The translations under genes were made by a program, and so were the position numbers. A stretch of DNA of 41,539 nucleotides from a virus. Each line of letters opens with the position of its first letter. Within the stretch, counting starts at the first letter, position 1. Of the stretch, positions 17,643 through 26,224 are shown one piece after another. The notes beneath the pieces are model-generated. The model saw only the letters and a list, made by a program, of their open reading frames with translations. It was not told the origin of the DNA and did no database searches. The stretch is from positions 1-41,539 of IMG/VR virus record IMGVR_UViG_3300044681_000334; one strand, written 5' to 3'.

Positions 17643-17831
17643 TCAGCCTCCGGCGCCGGGCGTGTTCGACCCGACGTTCATGCCTTCCTTGGGGATGACA
17701 AGCGACTGTCGGTTGGACATGCTGGCACGACGGCGCTTCTCTGCGTCGACGTCGAATGACGAGAACGGCTGCGCTGGTTCCGGCGGCTTCGGCGGCGGTT
17801 CGGGTTCGGGCATTTTGGGACTACCTCCCAT
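17643..17831 (-). CDS. Small Pro-rich head-associated protein
   Basis: 62 residues from ATG 17831 (GGAG six bases upstream); ATG 17834 and 17813 are alternatives. It begins MGGSPKMPEPEPPPKPPEP, the Gly-Gly plus polyproline opening found in small proteins encoded just before the portal in many podoviruses. The C-terminal half is basic (DAEKRRRASMSNRQ). No function is established for these proteins. It overlaps the upstream small gene by 11 bases and ends 9 bases before the portal GTG. Confidence 0.65.
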   Translation of the reverse strand: MGGSPKMPEPEPPPKPPEPAQPFSSFDVDAEKRRRASMSNRQSLVIPKEGMNVGSNTPGAGG

Positions 17832-18024
17832 CATCGGCTCCTTGTCGTTGAAGGCGAATCAACTCATCGACGATTGACCTGCGGCCAACGCGGTGCGCAA
17901 GTTCAATCAGGTCTTCGGCTTTCGCTGGTGCCGTCAGCGTGACTGGCGGGTTCAGCGTGTCGAGTTCCTGAATCAACTGATCGACCGTCATCGGCAAGTG
18001 TATCGGCAAAGCGGACGGTTTCAT
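17821..18024 (-). CDS. Small unknown protein, overlapping the peptidase-like gene
   Basis: 67 residues starting MKPSALPIHLPMTVDQLIQE. GAGGAG lies at a good distance (about 7 bases) before the ATG. Largely helical and charged, with no recognised domain. The first 122 bases lie inside the 3' end of the upstream gene (17903-18517) in another frame. The strong ribosome binding site and the junction with the next gene (11-base overlap) support it as real. An inner ATG (MTVDQ) is possible but lacks a comparable site. Confidence 0.6.
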   Translation of the reverse strand: MKPSALPIHLPMTVDQLIQELDTLNPPVTLTAPAKAEDLIELAHRVGRRSIVDELIRLQRQGADDGR

Positions 18025-18517
18025 ACCCTTGCTCCTCAAGATACCGTAGAAGCCCGCCCGGTGATCTACAAGACCTTGGGGTCGGGATTCCCATTTGGGA
18101 CAAGCATGTTCGGGCCACATCGGCGCAATCGTTCGATGGCCTGATGACGTCGAATGTGTAATACTTGACGATGGTCGTCCACGCATACCCGCGCTTGCCG
18201 ACCATGTCTTTGAACTGGTCGAGGTCGGGCGGGTTGTCCGTCCAAACCCTGACATAGGCGAACGTGCCGGGGTACTTCATCCAGTACCCAAGCCAAGGCC
18301 AGTAGGCAGCCCCGGCGATTGTCGAATCAAACACCGCTTGCGAGTGCCCGACAGCAACATGCGACGCCTCGCAGCCAGTCAGGAACTGCGTCCACCGTCC
18401 CAGCCACCATGCGTAGAACAGCATTGGGTGCCTTCGGGCTATGCGCAACATATTGCGCACGCCTCCCCAGTCTTTGGTGCTGCGCGGCTTGGCGAAGATG
18501 AAGTAGACGGGCGTCAC
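17903..18517 (-). CDS. Papain-like (YiiX/NlpC-P60-type) hydrolase candidate
   Basis: 204 residues from a GTG that overlaps the RNA polymerase stop (GTGA). A His in the segment TGCEASHVAVGHSQAVFDST (residues about 48-67) is followed by the C-terminal segment NDCADVARTCLSQMGIPTPR. The order His first and Cys later is that of circularly permuted NlpC/P60 (YiiX-like) hydrolases, which act on peptide-type bonds. It may therefore degrade peptidoglycan and serve as endolysin, as no lysozyme or amidase is evident elsewhere, but this is inference. The C-terminal 35 residues are polar and overlap the next gene in another frame. Confidence 0.55.
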   Translation of the reverse strand: MTPVYFIFAKPRSTKDWGGVRNMLRIARRHPMLFYAWWLGRWTQFLTGCEASHVAVGHSQAVFDSTIAGAAYWPWLGYWMKYPGTFAYVRVWTDNPPDLDQFKDMVGKRGYAWTTIVKYYTFDVIRPSNDCADVARTCLSQMGIPTPRSCRSPGGLLRYLEEQGYETVRFADTLADDGRSVDSGTRHAEPASHADGTSESRRPD

Positions 18518-20862
18518 GACAGCATGTAGTGGGCGTTGGCGGTATCGGTGATGACCAGTTTGCCGCGCTTGGGCAGCGGCTTGATGGCTGCACCCGGGTA
18601 CTTGGTGCTCCACTCCTCCGCGAGTTTGGTCAGGGGGTCAGACATGTGCAGCCCAGCGAAGTGCTGGCGAGCGATGGCGTGCAGTTGAGCGGCATGCTCT
18701 GACGTCGTCCACACAGAATCATGCACTCCGGCGAACGGCAGCCCTTCCTCGCCAGCAGCCATCGCCATGCCGTGCATCTGCGACGCTTCGAGGCTCTGCA
18801 CGAAGTTCGCGAACACGCCGCGCATCTGTCGGCGCCTATCTGACGGCGCGCTTGAGTCCGTGTCGACGATTGTGATGGCCTGCATGGCCGTCCTCACGAC
18901 GTTGCGCTTGAACCGCCTGTACGGCTGGATGATCGGCATGCCGCTCGCGGAGTTCCATTGGAGCACAGCGTGCTTGTCGGTCTTCAAGCATGCTCTCGCA
19001 GACTCTTCGATCCAGTCGACGACAAGCATGCCGTTGCGAAACGCATCGTGCATGACGTCGAGCGCCTGATCGCTGATCCATCTTGCGAGTTTCATACGAC
19101 GTTCCATCGGAACAGACTTCGGAAGCGCAGACTTCACTTGATTCGCAGCGCCGTGCCTGCTCACTCTGTACACCGTCGTCATCAGAGGTCGCTTCAGCAC
19201 GCTTCGCACGATATGCGGCAGCGCTTCAGTCGCCATCGCATCGCCGTTCTCTGCGAGTTCGCATATGTGTCGGTGTATGCGCTTCACGACGATCTCGTAT
19301 GGATCGACGGGCTTGTTCGATTGCGACAGGTTGACGAGTTCGGCGGCATCATCGTCAAGGCCAAGCGCGACGATGTGCTGAAGCGCGTTCGCCGTGTGGT
19401 CGAGTTGCACCGGAATGCATGCAGCAACCTCCGGCCTGTTGACTCCGACGCAGCATGCAAGGAACTGCCACGGGTTGTCCGCTTCGTGCCACCATGTTTC
19501 TTCGAGCGGATCACGACCCACGGAGAGCATGCGCTTCTTGTGCTTGTTCGCCCAGTCGACGCGCTCCTCGAATGACTTGCGCTGAAAGCCGTGGCCCCAC
19601 GTGTTCGCGCAATGCATGGCGAACCAAGCCTCGTCGACTTCGCCGCCACCGTCAGCGAACAGCAGCAAGCCTCGACTGAAGTCTCCCTGATGATGATTCA
19701 GGTCTGACGGCATCGGGTGCATGCGGCCACGCCAGTCAAGGCGATGCGGCATGTAGAAGATGTTCGCGATCAGGTCTTGCGCAGCGCTCATTCGTCGCAG
19801 GAACTTCGAGCGCTCTGCCGCTGCTATTCGCTCGCGACCGATTGCCGCTGCTGCTTCGCGCTTCCATGCCTTGATTGATCGCTCATCGGTCGGCTTCGGT
19901 GTCGGCATCTGCACGTCGGGATTGCCGATGCCGGGAATGTTCGCGCTCGTCTTCCACAGTTCGATGGCGACTGCGAGCACAGTCGCGTTGATCTTCCAAG
20001 GTTGCTGGCTGGCGACGTCGAGCGCAACGCGCTGATTCGCAAGCGGATCGCGAGACAGAATCTTGTCCTGCTCCGGCGTCGTCTTTCCGACCATCGGCAT
20101 GTCGAGCGACAGATATCCACCGATGCCTTCGCTCCACAGCCTTGGCGGCACGATCATCGCAGCGTGCTTCGGACGCATCAGCGAGCGAACACCGTGCGCT
20201 TCGTCGATCAGCGCAACTGCCGTGGTCGTCAGCCGGATCGCACCGATGCGACGCGATCCATTTCGGATCGTGCATCTCTCGAACGCTGGGCGCTTTGACT
20301 CATAGTCTGCCATGCACACGGCCATTGCGATGCTGATGCACCTTGCGCCAAGAGCGACGCACACCTTGCGGTTGAACAGCGAGTTCGCCATCGACGAGCG
20401 TGCATATGCATGGATGCTGCATGCGGTGATCTTGCGGAGCCTTCTGTCGATCACAGTCTTGATGCTGACTCCGCTGTCTTCGATGATGTCCGCTTCCGCT
20501 TCGGCGATGATGGCGCTGCCGATTCTGTATGCAAGCGTTCCGATCTTGGCACCGTCCGCATCGCGCATCGCGGCGTTCAGCATCTCCGTGATCGTGATGA
20601 GCGCACTTCTGTCAGCGTCGATCAGCATGAGCGCTGGCCCATACAGGGCGCAGCCCGGCCCGTTACGGCCACGCATGATGGCGGCGCGCTCCTGTCGGAT
20701 TGCTGCGAACAGCGGCCCAACCCATGCGCGCGTCAGCCTGCGCGCAGCGCCAAGCGACGCGCCTTCACCGCCGACGATGGCATCGTTCGCCATCGCGTGA
20801 TACTTGCGGACGCCGTCGGCGACCGATTGCTTCTCACGCCTTTCTTGTTCGCGGCTTTCCAT
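18514..20862 (-). CDS. Single-subunit DNA-dependent RNA polymerase (T7-type)
   Basis: 782 residues, against 883 in T7. Palm and fingers motifs are visible. DWRGRMHPMP (376-385) and GDFSRGLLLFADG match the T7 DWRGR and KGLL segments. Motif A is QLDHTANALQHI with Asp488. Motif B is RSVLKRPLMTTVYR with Arg553, Lys557 and Tyr565. Motif C is VHDSVW with Asp715. These align position for position with T7 D537, R627, K631, Y639 and D812. Odd: the Gly after motif-A Asp (T7 G538) is His489, and the Gly after motif-B Tyr (T7 G640) is Arg566. It presumably transcribes middle and late genes. GGAGG lies six bases before the ATG. Confidence 0.95.
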   Translation of the reverse strand: MESREQERREKQSVADGVRKYHAMANDAIVGGEGASLGAARRLTRAWVGPLFAAIRQERAAIMRGRNGPGCALYGPALMLIDADRSALITITEMLNAAMRDADGAKIGTLAYRIGSAIIAEAEADIIEDSGVSIKTVIDRRLRKITACSIHAYARSSMANSLFNRKVCVALGARCISIAMAVCMADYESKRPAFERCTIRNGSRRIGAIRLTTTAVALIDEAHGVRSLMRPKHAAMIVPPRLWSEGIGGYLSLDMPMVGKTTPEQDKILSRDPLANQRVALDVASQQPWKINATVLAVAIELWKTSANIPGIGNPDVQMPTPKPTDERSIKAWKREAAAAIGRERIAAAERSKFLRRMSAAQDLIANIFYMPHRLDWRGRMHPMPSDLNHHQGDFSRGLLLFADGGGEVDEAWFAMHCANTWGHGFQRKSFEERVDWANKHKKRMLSVGRDPLEETWWHEADNPWQFLACCVGVNRPEVAACIPVQLDHTANALQHIVALGLDDDAAELVNLSQSNKPVDPYEIVVKRIHRHICELAENGDAMATEALPHIVRSVLKRPLMTTVYRVSRHGAANQVKSALPKSVPMERRMKLARWISDQALDVMHDAFRNGMLVVDWIEESARACLKTDKHAVLQWNSASGMPIIQPYRRFKRNVVRTAMQAITIVDTDSSAPSDRRRQMRGVFANFVQSLEASQMHGMAMAAGEEGLPFAGVHDSVWTTSEHAAQLHAIARQHFAGLHMSDPLTKLAEEWSTKYPGAAIKPLPKRGKLVITDTANAHYMLS

Positions 20863-21223
20863 CGACGACCTCCGCGTCCCACTTGCCAGCGCGCACGCGC
20901 GTGACGATCTTGAGAGACATCGGCGCGTACTGGCGCCACAGTTTGACGTTCTTCTTGAACGACGCCGTCATCACGCCCTTGACGTCGACTGCCTGACACC
21001 ACTCGCGCCCGTCGGTTTCCCGCCAGCACACTAGGAAGTCGGGGCGGTACGTGTTCTCGGGGCATCCAAGCCGGAACAGCGGCTGCTCCAGCCACCACGC
21101 GACGGAGCCAAGGTACTCCCAGTCTGCGAGCAACTGCGCGTACAACATCTCTGCCTTGCTGGCGTAGACGCGGCCATTCCACGTGCGCTCGTTGGCCGGG
21201 GCAACCTTGAACTTGTGTCTCAT
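20834..21223 (-). CDS. Endonuclease, DUF1064 / T7 gp3-like
   Basis: 129 residues. Pattern: YASKAEMLYAQLL (an early Glu), then PENTYRPDFLVCW and CQAVDVKG. This gives the E-(x)n-PDF-(x)n-D/E-x-K arrangement of PD-(D/E)xK nucleases, with DVKG supplying the final Asp and Lys. DUF1064 phage proteins of this shape are treated as Holliday-junction-type endonucleases, the role of T7 gp3. The start overlaps the primase stop (ATGA), and the 3' end overlaps the RNA polymerase start by 29 bases. Confidence 0.72.
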   Translation of the reverse strand: MRHKFKVAPANERTWNGRVYASKAEMLYAQLLADWEYLGSVAWWLEQPLFRLGCPENTYRPDFLVCWRETDGREWCQAVDVKGVMTASFKKNVKLWRQYAPMSLKIVTRVRAGKWDAEVVDGKPRTRKA

Positions 21224-22041
21224 GCAGTCACCTCCGCAGCGCGCTCCGCTGCCATGCGTATTCTGTGCGCGTCGGCGCCAGCGCGCACCCATTCCCTGAC
21301 ATCTTTCCCGACAGACGGCACCACAATGCGGACTCGCCGGGCCACGCCGATCAGGTGATGCGCCGTTGCCTGCGCTCCTCGCTTGCCGACGTCGTCGGAG
21401 TCAGCGATCAGCACCACGTCCAGCCCGGCCAGCATCCCAGCCAGCGCCGGGCCTCCACCCTGCGCGCTTGGCTTGCCGATGGCAGACAGGCCAAGCGTCA
21501 TCATGGCTGCGACGTCGCTGGCCCCTTCTGCGACATACACCGTCTGACCGATCTTGCCGGGCGCGTAGAACAACCCCTCGCTGCTTCCCTTGACTGCCCA
21601 CTTCGAGCCGTCGGGTCGACGCAGCCTGACCCCGGTGATCCGGGCCGAAGCATCGCGCATCGGAAACGTCCATGAGCGGTGCCCTTCCGACCAGCCGACA
21701 TGCATGGCGGCAAGCGAATGCACCGACACGTTCAGCGCGTCGGCCAGTTCACCCAGCCGATCCCACCCGGCCATCATCCAGTTCTCGACGAGCAGGCGCC
21801 ACGGCACCTTCGGCTTCGCCACCGTTTGAACAACAGGGGGAGGCGGCGGGTTCCGTCGTCCGTCCACCGCCTCGCCCCTGAAGATCGCGCCACCCTGCAT
21901 GTCGACCTTGACCAGCCGCATGCCTTCCGGCGGGTCGGCCATGCGCATGCACCGATGTGCACCGTCGGAGGTAAAGGTGCACCAGTCGGGCTTGCCACAG
22001 ACGACACACGGATGGCGACGAGTACAGCGCAGCCATGTCAT
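21220..22041 (-). CDS. TOPRIM-domain DNA primase (helicase-less)
   Basis: 273 residues. The N-terminal zinc site is PCVVCGKPDWC, then H29 and C31 (Cys12, Cys15, Cys21). The TOPRIM fold follows: VYVAEGASDVAAMMTLGLSA with Glu172, and VVLIADSDDVGKRGA with Asp214 and Asp216. This corresponds to the primase half of T7 gp4; the DnaB-type helicase half is absent, and an SF2 helicase is encoded two genes upstream. It would synthesise RNA primers for lagging-strand replication. ATG 22041 overlaps the upstream stop (ATGA), with AGGAG five bases before it; a GTG at 22047 is less likely. Confidence 0.85.
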   Translation of the reverse strand: MTWLRCTRRHPCVVCGKPDWCTFTSDGAHRCMRMADPPEGMRLVKVDMQGGAIFRGEAVDGRRNPPPPPVVQTVAKPKVPWRLLVENWMMAGWDRLGELADALNVSVHSLAAMHVGWSEGHRSWTFPMRDASARITGVRLRRPDGSKWAVKGSSEGLFYAPGKIGQTVYVAEGASDVAAMMTLGLSAIGKPSAQGGGPALAGMLAGLDVVLIADSDDVGKRGAQATAHHLIGVARRVRIVVPSVGKDVREWVRAGADAHRIRMAAERAAEVTA

Positions 22042-22232
22042 CCGCACTCCTCATCGAACTGCTGCCGGATTCGGTCGGCAAGCGCTGCCTTGCGCTTCAG
22101 TTCGTCGAGTTCGATGACCAACTTGGTGTTCCGAATGCTGACCAGCGTCAACTCCATGCGGAGTTTCGCGATCTCCATGTCCTTGTTGTCGATCTCGCGC
22201 TGGAGGTCGTGTTCATCTCCGGGATCGTTCAT
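22038..22232 (-). CDS. Small coiled-coil protein in the replication operon
   Basis: 64 residues, very charged, with a nearly continuous heptad pattern (DMEIAKLRMELTLVSIRNTK, then LVIELDELKRKAALADRIRQ). No catalytic residues. ATGA overlaps at both ends couple it to the helicase and the primase, so it may be a small partner of one of them. The family is not recognised. Confidence 0.68.
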   Translation of the reverse strand: MNDPGDEHDLQREIDNKDMEIAKLRMELTLVSIRNTKLVIELDELKRKAALADRIRQQFDEECG

Positions 22233-23830
22233 CGCTTCCATCCCCTTGACTTGAGTGTGTCGATTGCAGCGTTCGCTTCCGCGCGTGTCATGCGCTTGGC
22301 GTCGATGCCGAACTTGCGCAGCAGGTGCGCCTGCTTGTAACTGCACAGCCCCTGCTTCGAGCGCATGATGATGTCGCGCACCACGCGCTTGGCGGCGTCG
22401 AATGACAGGCGCCGATGGTCGACGCCGTTGCGGGACAGGATGTCCTGCATGCCTTCCGATACGGGCTGGAATCGGTCGCCGGGCAGGGCGATGGCTCCGC
22501 TGGCGATGCCGAACGGATCGACGAACTCCGTGCAGTAGTTCACCCGTGCCTGCACGCGCTCGCGCTTGGCGATCTCGCGCAGCCGCTTGTGCTCTCGCTC
22601 GCGGGCAATCTTGTCCATCTCGTCTTCGGTGATTGCCTCCATGTCGTGCAGGTTCTCCGACTTGCTGGCGCGTGCGATGGCCGCCGCGCGCGTGGCGTCG
22701 TCGACGTCGGGCCGGATGATGTCGATGGCGCTGACCAGCCGATGCCGTCCGCTGTTGCCGACGAAGTCAAGCACCTCGACGTGCGGCTTGGCGCTTGCTT
22801 CGATGGCGCGCCGACGATCATCGGCATCTTCGATGTGGTCGACGACGCCCGGCATTGTGCGCGTGCCTCGCCCCAGCATCTGCGCGTACAGGGTTCGGCT
22901 CTTGGTCGCGCGAGCCATGACGACCATGCCGACCTCCGGCGCATCAAAGCCTTCGGTGAACACGCCGACGTTGCAGAGAATCTTGAACGTGCCGCGCCGG
23001 AACTGGTCGACGATCTGCGCACGTTCGATGCGTGGCGTGTTGCCCGATACAGCCGCTGCCAGCCCCGGCTCGTATCGGTTGAACACCTCTGCCATGCGTT
23101 CGGCATGGTCGACGGTCGGGCAGAACACGATGGTCGGCCTTCGCTTGTACAGGTCAAGCACGGGCACGACCGTTCCGTGCATCACCTCCTCCGCTTCGAG
23201 CAGCGCCGCAAGGTCGACCGCCGACAGGTCGCCGTTGACCGACCGAACCTTCGAGTAGTCGAGAGCACCAACTTCGACGTATCGCTGGCGAATGGGGCAG
23301 AGCCAACCGTCGTCGACGGCGTCGCGGATCGGATACTCGAAAGCAACCGAATCGAACAGGCCAGCACAGCGGTCAGGGGTAGCCGTAACACCTAGCACCT
23401 TGAGGTTCGGGTTCTGACGGTAGTGGTCGATGACCTGCTGGTATGACGCGGCGCCCGCGCGATGCGCCTCGTCGATCACCAGCAGGTCAAACTTCATTGG
23501 GTCGAATCGCTCCATGCGCCCGGTCGCCTGCGTCTGCACGCTGGTGACCACGCACTTGGTGCGCCGGAACATGCTGACGTCCGCACGCCGATTCGCCATC
23601 TCGACGTCGGGTTCCTCGCCGACGACGGCGGCGATCTTGTCGCGCGCCTGATCGACGAGTTCCGTCGTGTGCGCCATGACCAGCACGCGGTTCGCTCGTC
23701 GCCGTGCCACGTCGGAGAACACGAACGTCTTGCCCGTGCCTGTGGCGAGGACGGCGAGCGTGCTGCCGTTGTGCTGGAGCGCATCCTCAATCGACCGGAT
23801 GGCCTGCTCTTGGTAGGGTCGAGCCTTCAT
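22229..23830 (-). CDS. SF2 DEAH-type DNA helicase
   Basis: 533 residues. Motif I is ATGTGKT (29-35), motif II DEAH (120-123) in LLVIDEAHRAGA, motif III TATP (149-152) and motif VI QMLGRGTRT (317-325). The preceding MKARPYQEQAIRSI is the Q-like motif of the RecG/UvrB/Rad25-type ResIII group. The C-terminal 150 residues are an accessory region. It likely unwinds DNA during replication or recombination, in a phage that lacks a gp4-type DnaB helicase. ATGA overlaps with both neighbouring genes. Confidence 0.92.
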   Translation of the reverse strand: MKARPYQEQAIRSIEDALQHNGSTLAVLATGTGKTFVFSDVARRRANRVLVMAHTTELVDQARDKIAAVVGEEPDVEMANRRADVSMFRRTKCVVTSVQTQATGRMERFDPMKFDLLVIDEAHRAGAASYQQVIDHYRQNPNLKVLGVTATPDRCAGLFDSVAFEYPIRDAVDDGWLCPIRQRYVEVGALDYSKVRSVNGDLSAVDLAALLEAEEVMHGTVVPVLDLYKRRPTIVFCPTVDHAERMAEVFNRYEPGLAAAVSGNTPRIERAQIVDQFRRGTFKILCNVGVFTEGFDAPEVGMVVMARATKSRTLYAQMLGRGTRTMPGVVDHIEDADDRRRAIEASAKPHVEVLDFVGNSGRHRLVSAIDIIRPDVDDATRAAAIARASKSENLHDMEAITEDEMDKIAREREHKRLREIAKRERVQARVNYCTEFVDPFGIASGAIALPGDRFQPVSEGMQDILSRNGVDHRRLSFDAAKRVVRDIIMRSKQGLCSYKQAHLLRKFGIDAKRMTRAEANAAIDTLKSRGWKR

Positions 23831-24456
23831 GCCGTCAGTCTACCCGGCACGAAGCCATGACCGGAGCACTCCGGGCATCCTTTCGAGTCGCACGCTTCGC
23901 ACGGGCTGTCGGGAACCGCGTCGCTGATGGTCTTGCACAGTCGTTCGGCCATCATTCGCACCCGGTCGAACGGCATCCAATGCGCGACGGGCGTGCCTTC
24001 GAGCGCTTCGAGTTCGTCGATGCACTTGGAGATGCGGTCGCTGATGGCGACGATGCGCCATCCTTCGATGGGCTGGGTGCCGTTGCCGTTCACCTTGCGC
24101 GCCGCCTCCGCAATCGACGCCGCCGTGACCTTGCCTCCCTCGCCAGCGAGGGCCAGCACTTCCTCGCGCTGCTCCGGCTCGACCGCAGCCAGCGCCCGCG
24201 CCTGCGCGCCGTTGCGCAGGGCGGGGACTTCGGCGGCCACCTTGGCCTCTTCGATCATCTGATACGCGCGACGCCGCGAGAGGCTGAACTTCGCTGCGAC
24301 GAACGCCTCGAAGGTCGGGTACTCCGCGCGGTACAGGCGCTTCGCGTTCAGTTCGGCCAGCGCCATGCCGACCTCGACGAAGTGCGCCATGCCGCGCTCG
24401 ACGACGATGCACAGGTTCTCGTAGACCGACTGCTCTGCCGTTGTCAGGTCGCTCAT
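23827..24456 (-). CDS. HTH-like protein with C-terminal zinc ribbon
   Basis: 209 residues. Residues about 45-75 (YPTFEAFVAAKFSLSRRRAY, then QMIEEAKV) resemble the helix-turn-helix segment of phage and plasmid proteins with a ParB-like middle region (xxsxFExyvxxxfglsrrtAYrlI). The C-terminus has two Cys pairs, CEACDSKGCPECSGHGF, a DnaJ-type zinc-binding pattern. A DNA-binding or regulatory function is likely; its exact role is unknown. ATGA overlaps tie it to the exonuclease upstream and the helicase downstream. Confidence 0.7.
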   Translation of the reverse strand: MSDLTTAEQSVYENLCIVVERGMAHFVEVGMALAELNAKRLYRAEYPTFEAFVAAKFSLSRRRAYQMIEEAKVAAEVPALRNGAQARALAAVEPEQREEVLALAGEGGKVTAASIAEAARKVNGNGTQPIEGWRIVAISDRISKCIDELEALEGTPVAHWMPFDRVRMMAERLCKTISDAVPDSPCEACDSKGCPECSGHGFVPGRLTA

Positions 24457-25355
24457 GCCTTCATCTTTCCCGCCGACCAGCGGCGCGTCGTGCTCTCCTG
24501 CCTGAACGCAGCGACGATGTCGGGGTGCGCTGCTTCGAGTGCCTTGGTATCGACGCGGCGCGACGTCACGCTTGAGAACTTGTAGCGCACGCCTACCTCC
24601 GGGCACTCGCCGATCTCCGCATCGCCGAACTCGCCGATGACCGCATACTTGGCGTCCTCGTATGCAGCCTCCGCATTCTCCAGCGCAGCCTTCGCTTCGC
24701 GCTCGCGCCGTGCCAGCATCTCCGGCACGACGATGGTCTTGCCGGGCGTGCGGATCACGGCCTTCGCCACGTCGGGACTGACGGCGCCGGATGGTTCCTC
24801 GCCAGCGACGATGTGCCGCTGCCACCATTCCTCGCACCGCTGCTCGACCGACGCGGCAAGGTCGTCGTCCAGCAGCACGTGGTACATGCTGAACTTGACG
24901 CCGAACTTGCACAGCAGGCGCGCGATCCAGCACTCGCGGCTGCCTGCCGCCAGCATCTGATGCGTGACCTGCAAGCGCACACGGTCGGGCACCTGATCGG
25001 TGCCGGAGTCGCCCCAGTCGTCGTCGACGCTGACCATCTTGGCCTCGACGATGGGCTGGCCGCGCTTGAACTCGTCGATCATGCCGTCGACGTTGGCACG
25101 CAGCACGCCGCGCACGAACGTCGACGTCGGCGCCACGATCTTGCGACCCAGTTCCTCCGATGCGAGCGAGAGGATGACGGGTTCGAGGGCGCTGCCGATG
25201 CGAGCCGCCTCCCCGGCTGCCGTGCCGGGGATGGCGCCAGTCTTGACCAGCCACACGTCGCGCTGGGTCTTCCACGGGTCGAGGCCGAACAGGGCCGGGA
25301 CGTCGCTGCTTCCGATGCCCTTGTTGCGGGCTTCGCGTTGGGTGTCGGTGATCAT
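24453..25355 (-). CDS. YqaJ-type (lambda exonuclease-like) recombination nuclease
   Basis: 300 residues. Conserved blocks: GIGSSDVPALFGLDPWKTQR (N-terminal GaSe..-like motif), GSALEPVILSLA (Glu), ANVDGMID (Asp), IVEAKMV (Glu-x-Lys) and LQVTHQML (Gln). These are the YqaJ/lambda Exo signature motifs of the PD-(D/E)xK 5'-3' exonucleases. It would resect DNA ends, working with the ssDNA-annealing-like protein encoded immediately upstream. The TAATG junction makes them translationally coupled. The function corresponds to T7 gp6 exonuclease but the family differs. Confidence 0.88.
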   Translation of the reverse strand: MITDTQREARNKGIGSSDVPALFGLDPWKTQRDVWLVKTGAIPGTAAGEAARIGSALEPVILSLASEELGRKIVAPTSTFVRGVLRANVDGMIDEFKRGQPIVEAKMVSVDDDWGDSGTDQVPDRVRLQVTHQMLAAGSRECWIARLLCKFGVKFSMYHVLLDDDLAASVEQRCEEWWQRHIVAGEEPSGAVSPDVAKAVIRTPGKTIVVPEMLARREREAKAALENAEAAYEDAKYAVIGEFGDAEIGECPEVGVRYKFSSVTSRRVDTKALEAAHPDIVAAFRQESTTRRWSAGKMKA

Positions 25356-26224
25356 TAGAACGGAATCTCCTCGTCGGTGAGCGGGGTGGTGTCGGGCTGC
25401 GCGGGCACGTCGTCGCCGTCGTCGATCCGAACGTTCGACAGGCGCACTTCCTTGAGGTCGAATCCGAACTTGCCCTCTTCGAGCACGGCCTCGACCATGA
25501 CGCCGTCGGCCATCGCCTTGTTGATGGTCTTGACGTGCGCGCCGCTGAACGTCTTGGCGCTCATGCCTTCGGCGAAGGTCACCTTGTACATGACCCACTC
25601 GCCCTTGGCGCCCTGCCCGCGCTTGGCCTCGACGACCTCGACGGCGGTGAGGGTCTGCCCCTTGCCTCCGGTCTTCGATGGCAGCGCCTTGGCAGCAGGC
25701 CGGGCCTGCACCGTGGACGCAGCCGGGCGCCGGATCGGATTGCGGTCGGGAATCTCCTCTGCCGGGGTGTCGGTCGACGCTCCCAGCAGCACGTACATGG
25801 CGCCGAAGTTGACGCGGCACAACTTGGCGACGGCGCGGGTCTGCGTCATGCTGCGCCGGGCATACAGCGCGGCGTCCGTCCAGCGGCTTTCGTCGAGGCC
25901 GACGTACCCTTCGGCGGTGGCGACCATGATGCCCGTGGCCGTGTCGATCAGCGACGCCGTCGCCGTGTAGAACGGCACGTCGTCCGACTCGCGGTCGAAC
26001 TTCACGGCGCTGACGGTGATGGCGTAGCCAAGCGCCTGCGCGCAGGCGATGCCGCCGCCGACCTTCATGTACTGCTTGTCGCCGTCGTTCAGGATGTGGT
26101 GCGCGCGAATCTCCGGGGCCAGCGCCTTGATGACTTCGGCGTTGGACTTGATGCGGTCAGCCACGCTGACCTGCTTCACGATTGGGGCGGCTGGGATGTT
26201 GTCGATTGCCATGATGTCGTTCAC
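25355..26224 (-). CDS. ssDNA-binding/annealing protein with SSB-like tail
   Basis: 289 residues from GTG 26224 (GGAGGA six bases before). Residues about 95-150 contain TATASLIDTATGIMVATAEG and RRSMTQTRAVAKLCRVNFGA, a pattern shared by phage and plasmid proteins that take the place of Rad52-like single-strand annealing proteins. The middle is Pro/Ala-rich, then comes a second beta-rich domain. The last residues, TPLTDEEIPF, match the acidic DDDIPF tail by which bacterial SSB recruits partners. It is directly upstream of a YqaJ exonuclease, so a two-component recombinase is likely. An internal ATG at about 26212 lacks a good site. Confidence 0.68.
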   Translation of the reverse strand: MNDIMAIDNIPAAPIVKQVSVADRIKSNAEVIKALAPEIRAHHILNDGDKQYMKVGGGIACAQALGYAITVSAVKFDRESDDVPFYTATASLIDTATGIMVATAEGYVGLDESRWTDAALYARRSMTQTRAVAKLCRVNFGAMYVLLGASTDTPAEEIPDRNPIRRPAASTVQARPAAKALPSKTGGKGQTLTAVEVVEAKRGQGAKGEWVMYKVTFAEGMSAKTFSGAHVKTINKAMADGVMVEAVLEEGKFGFDLKEVRLSNVRIDDGDDVPAQPDTTPLTDEEIPF

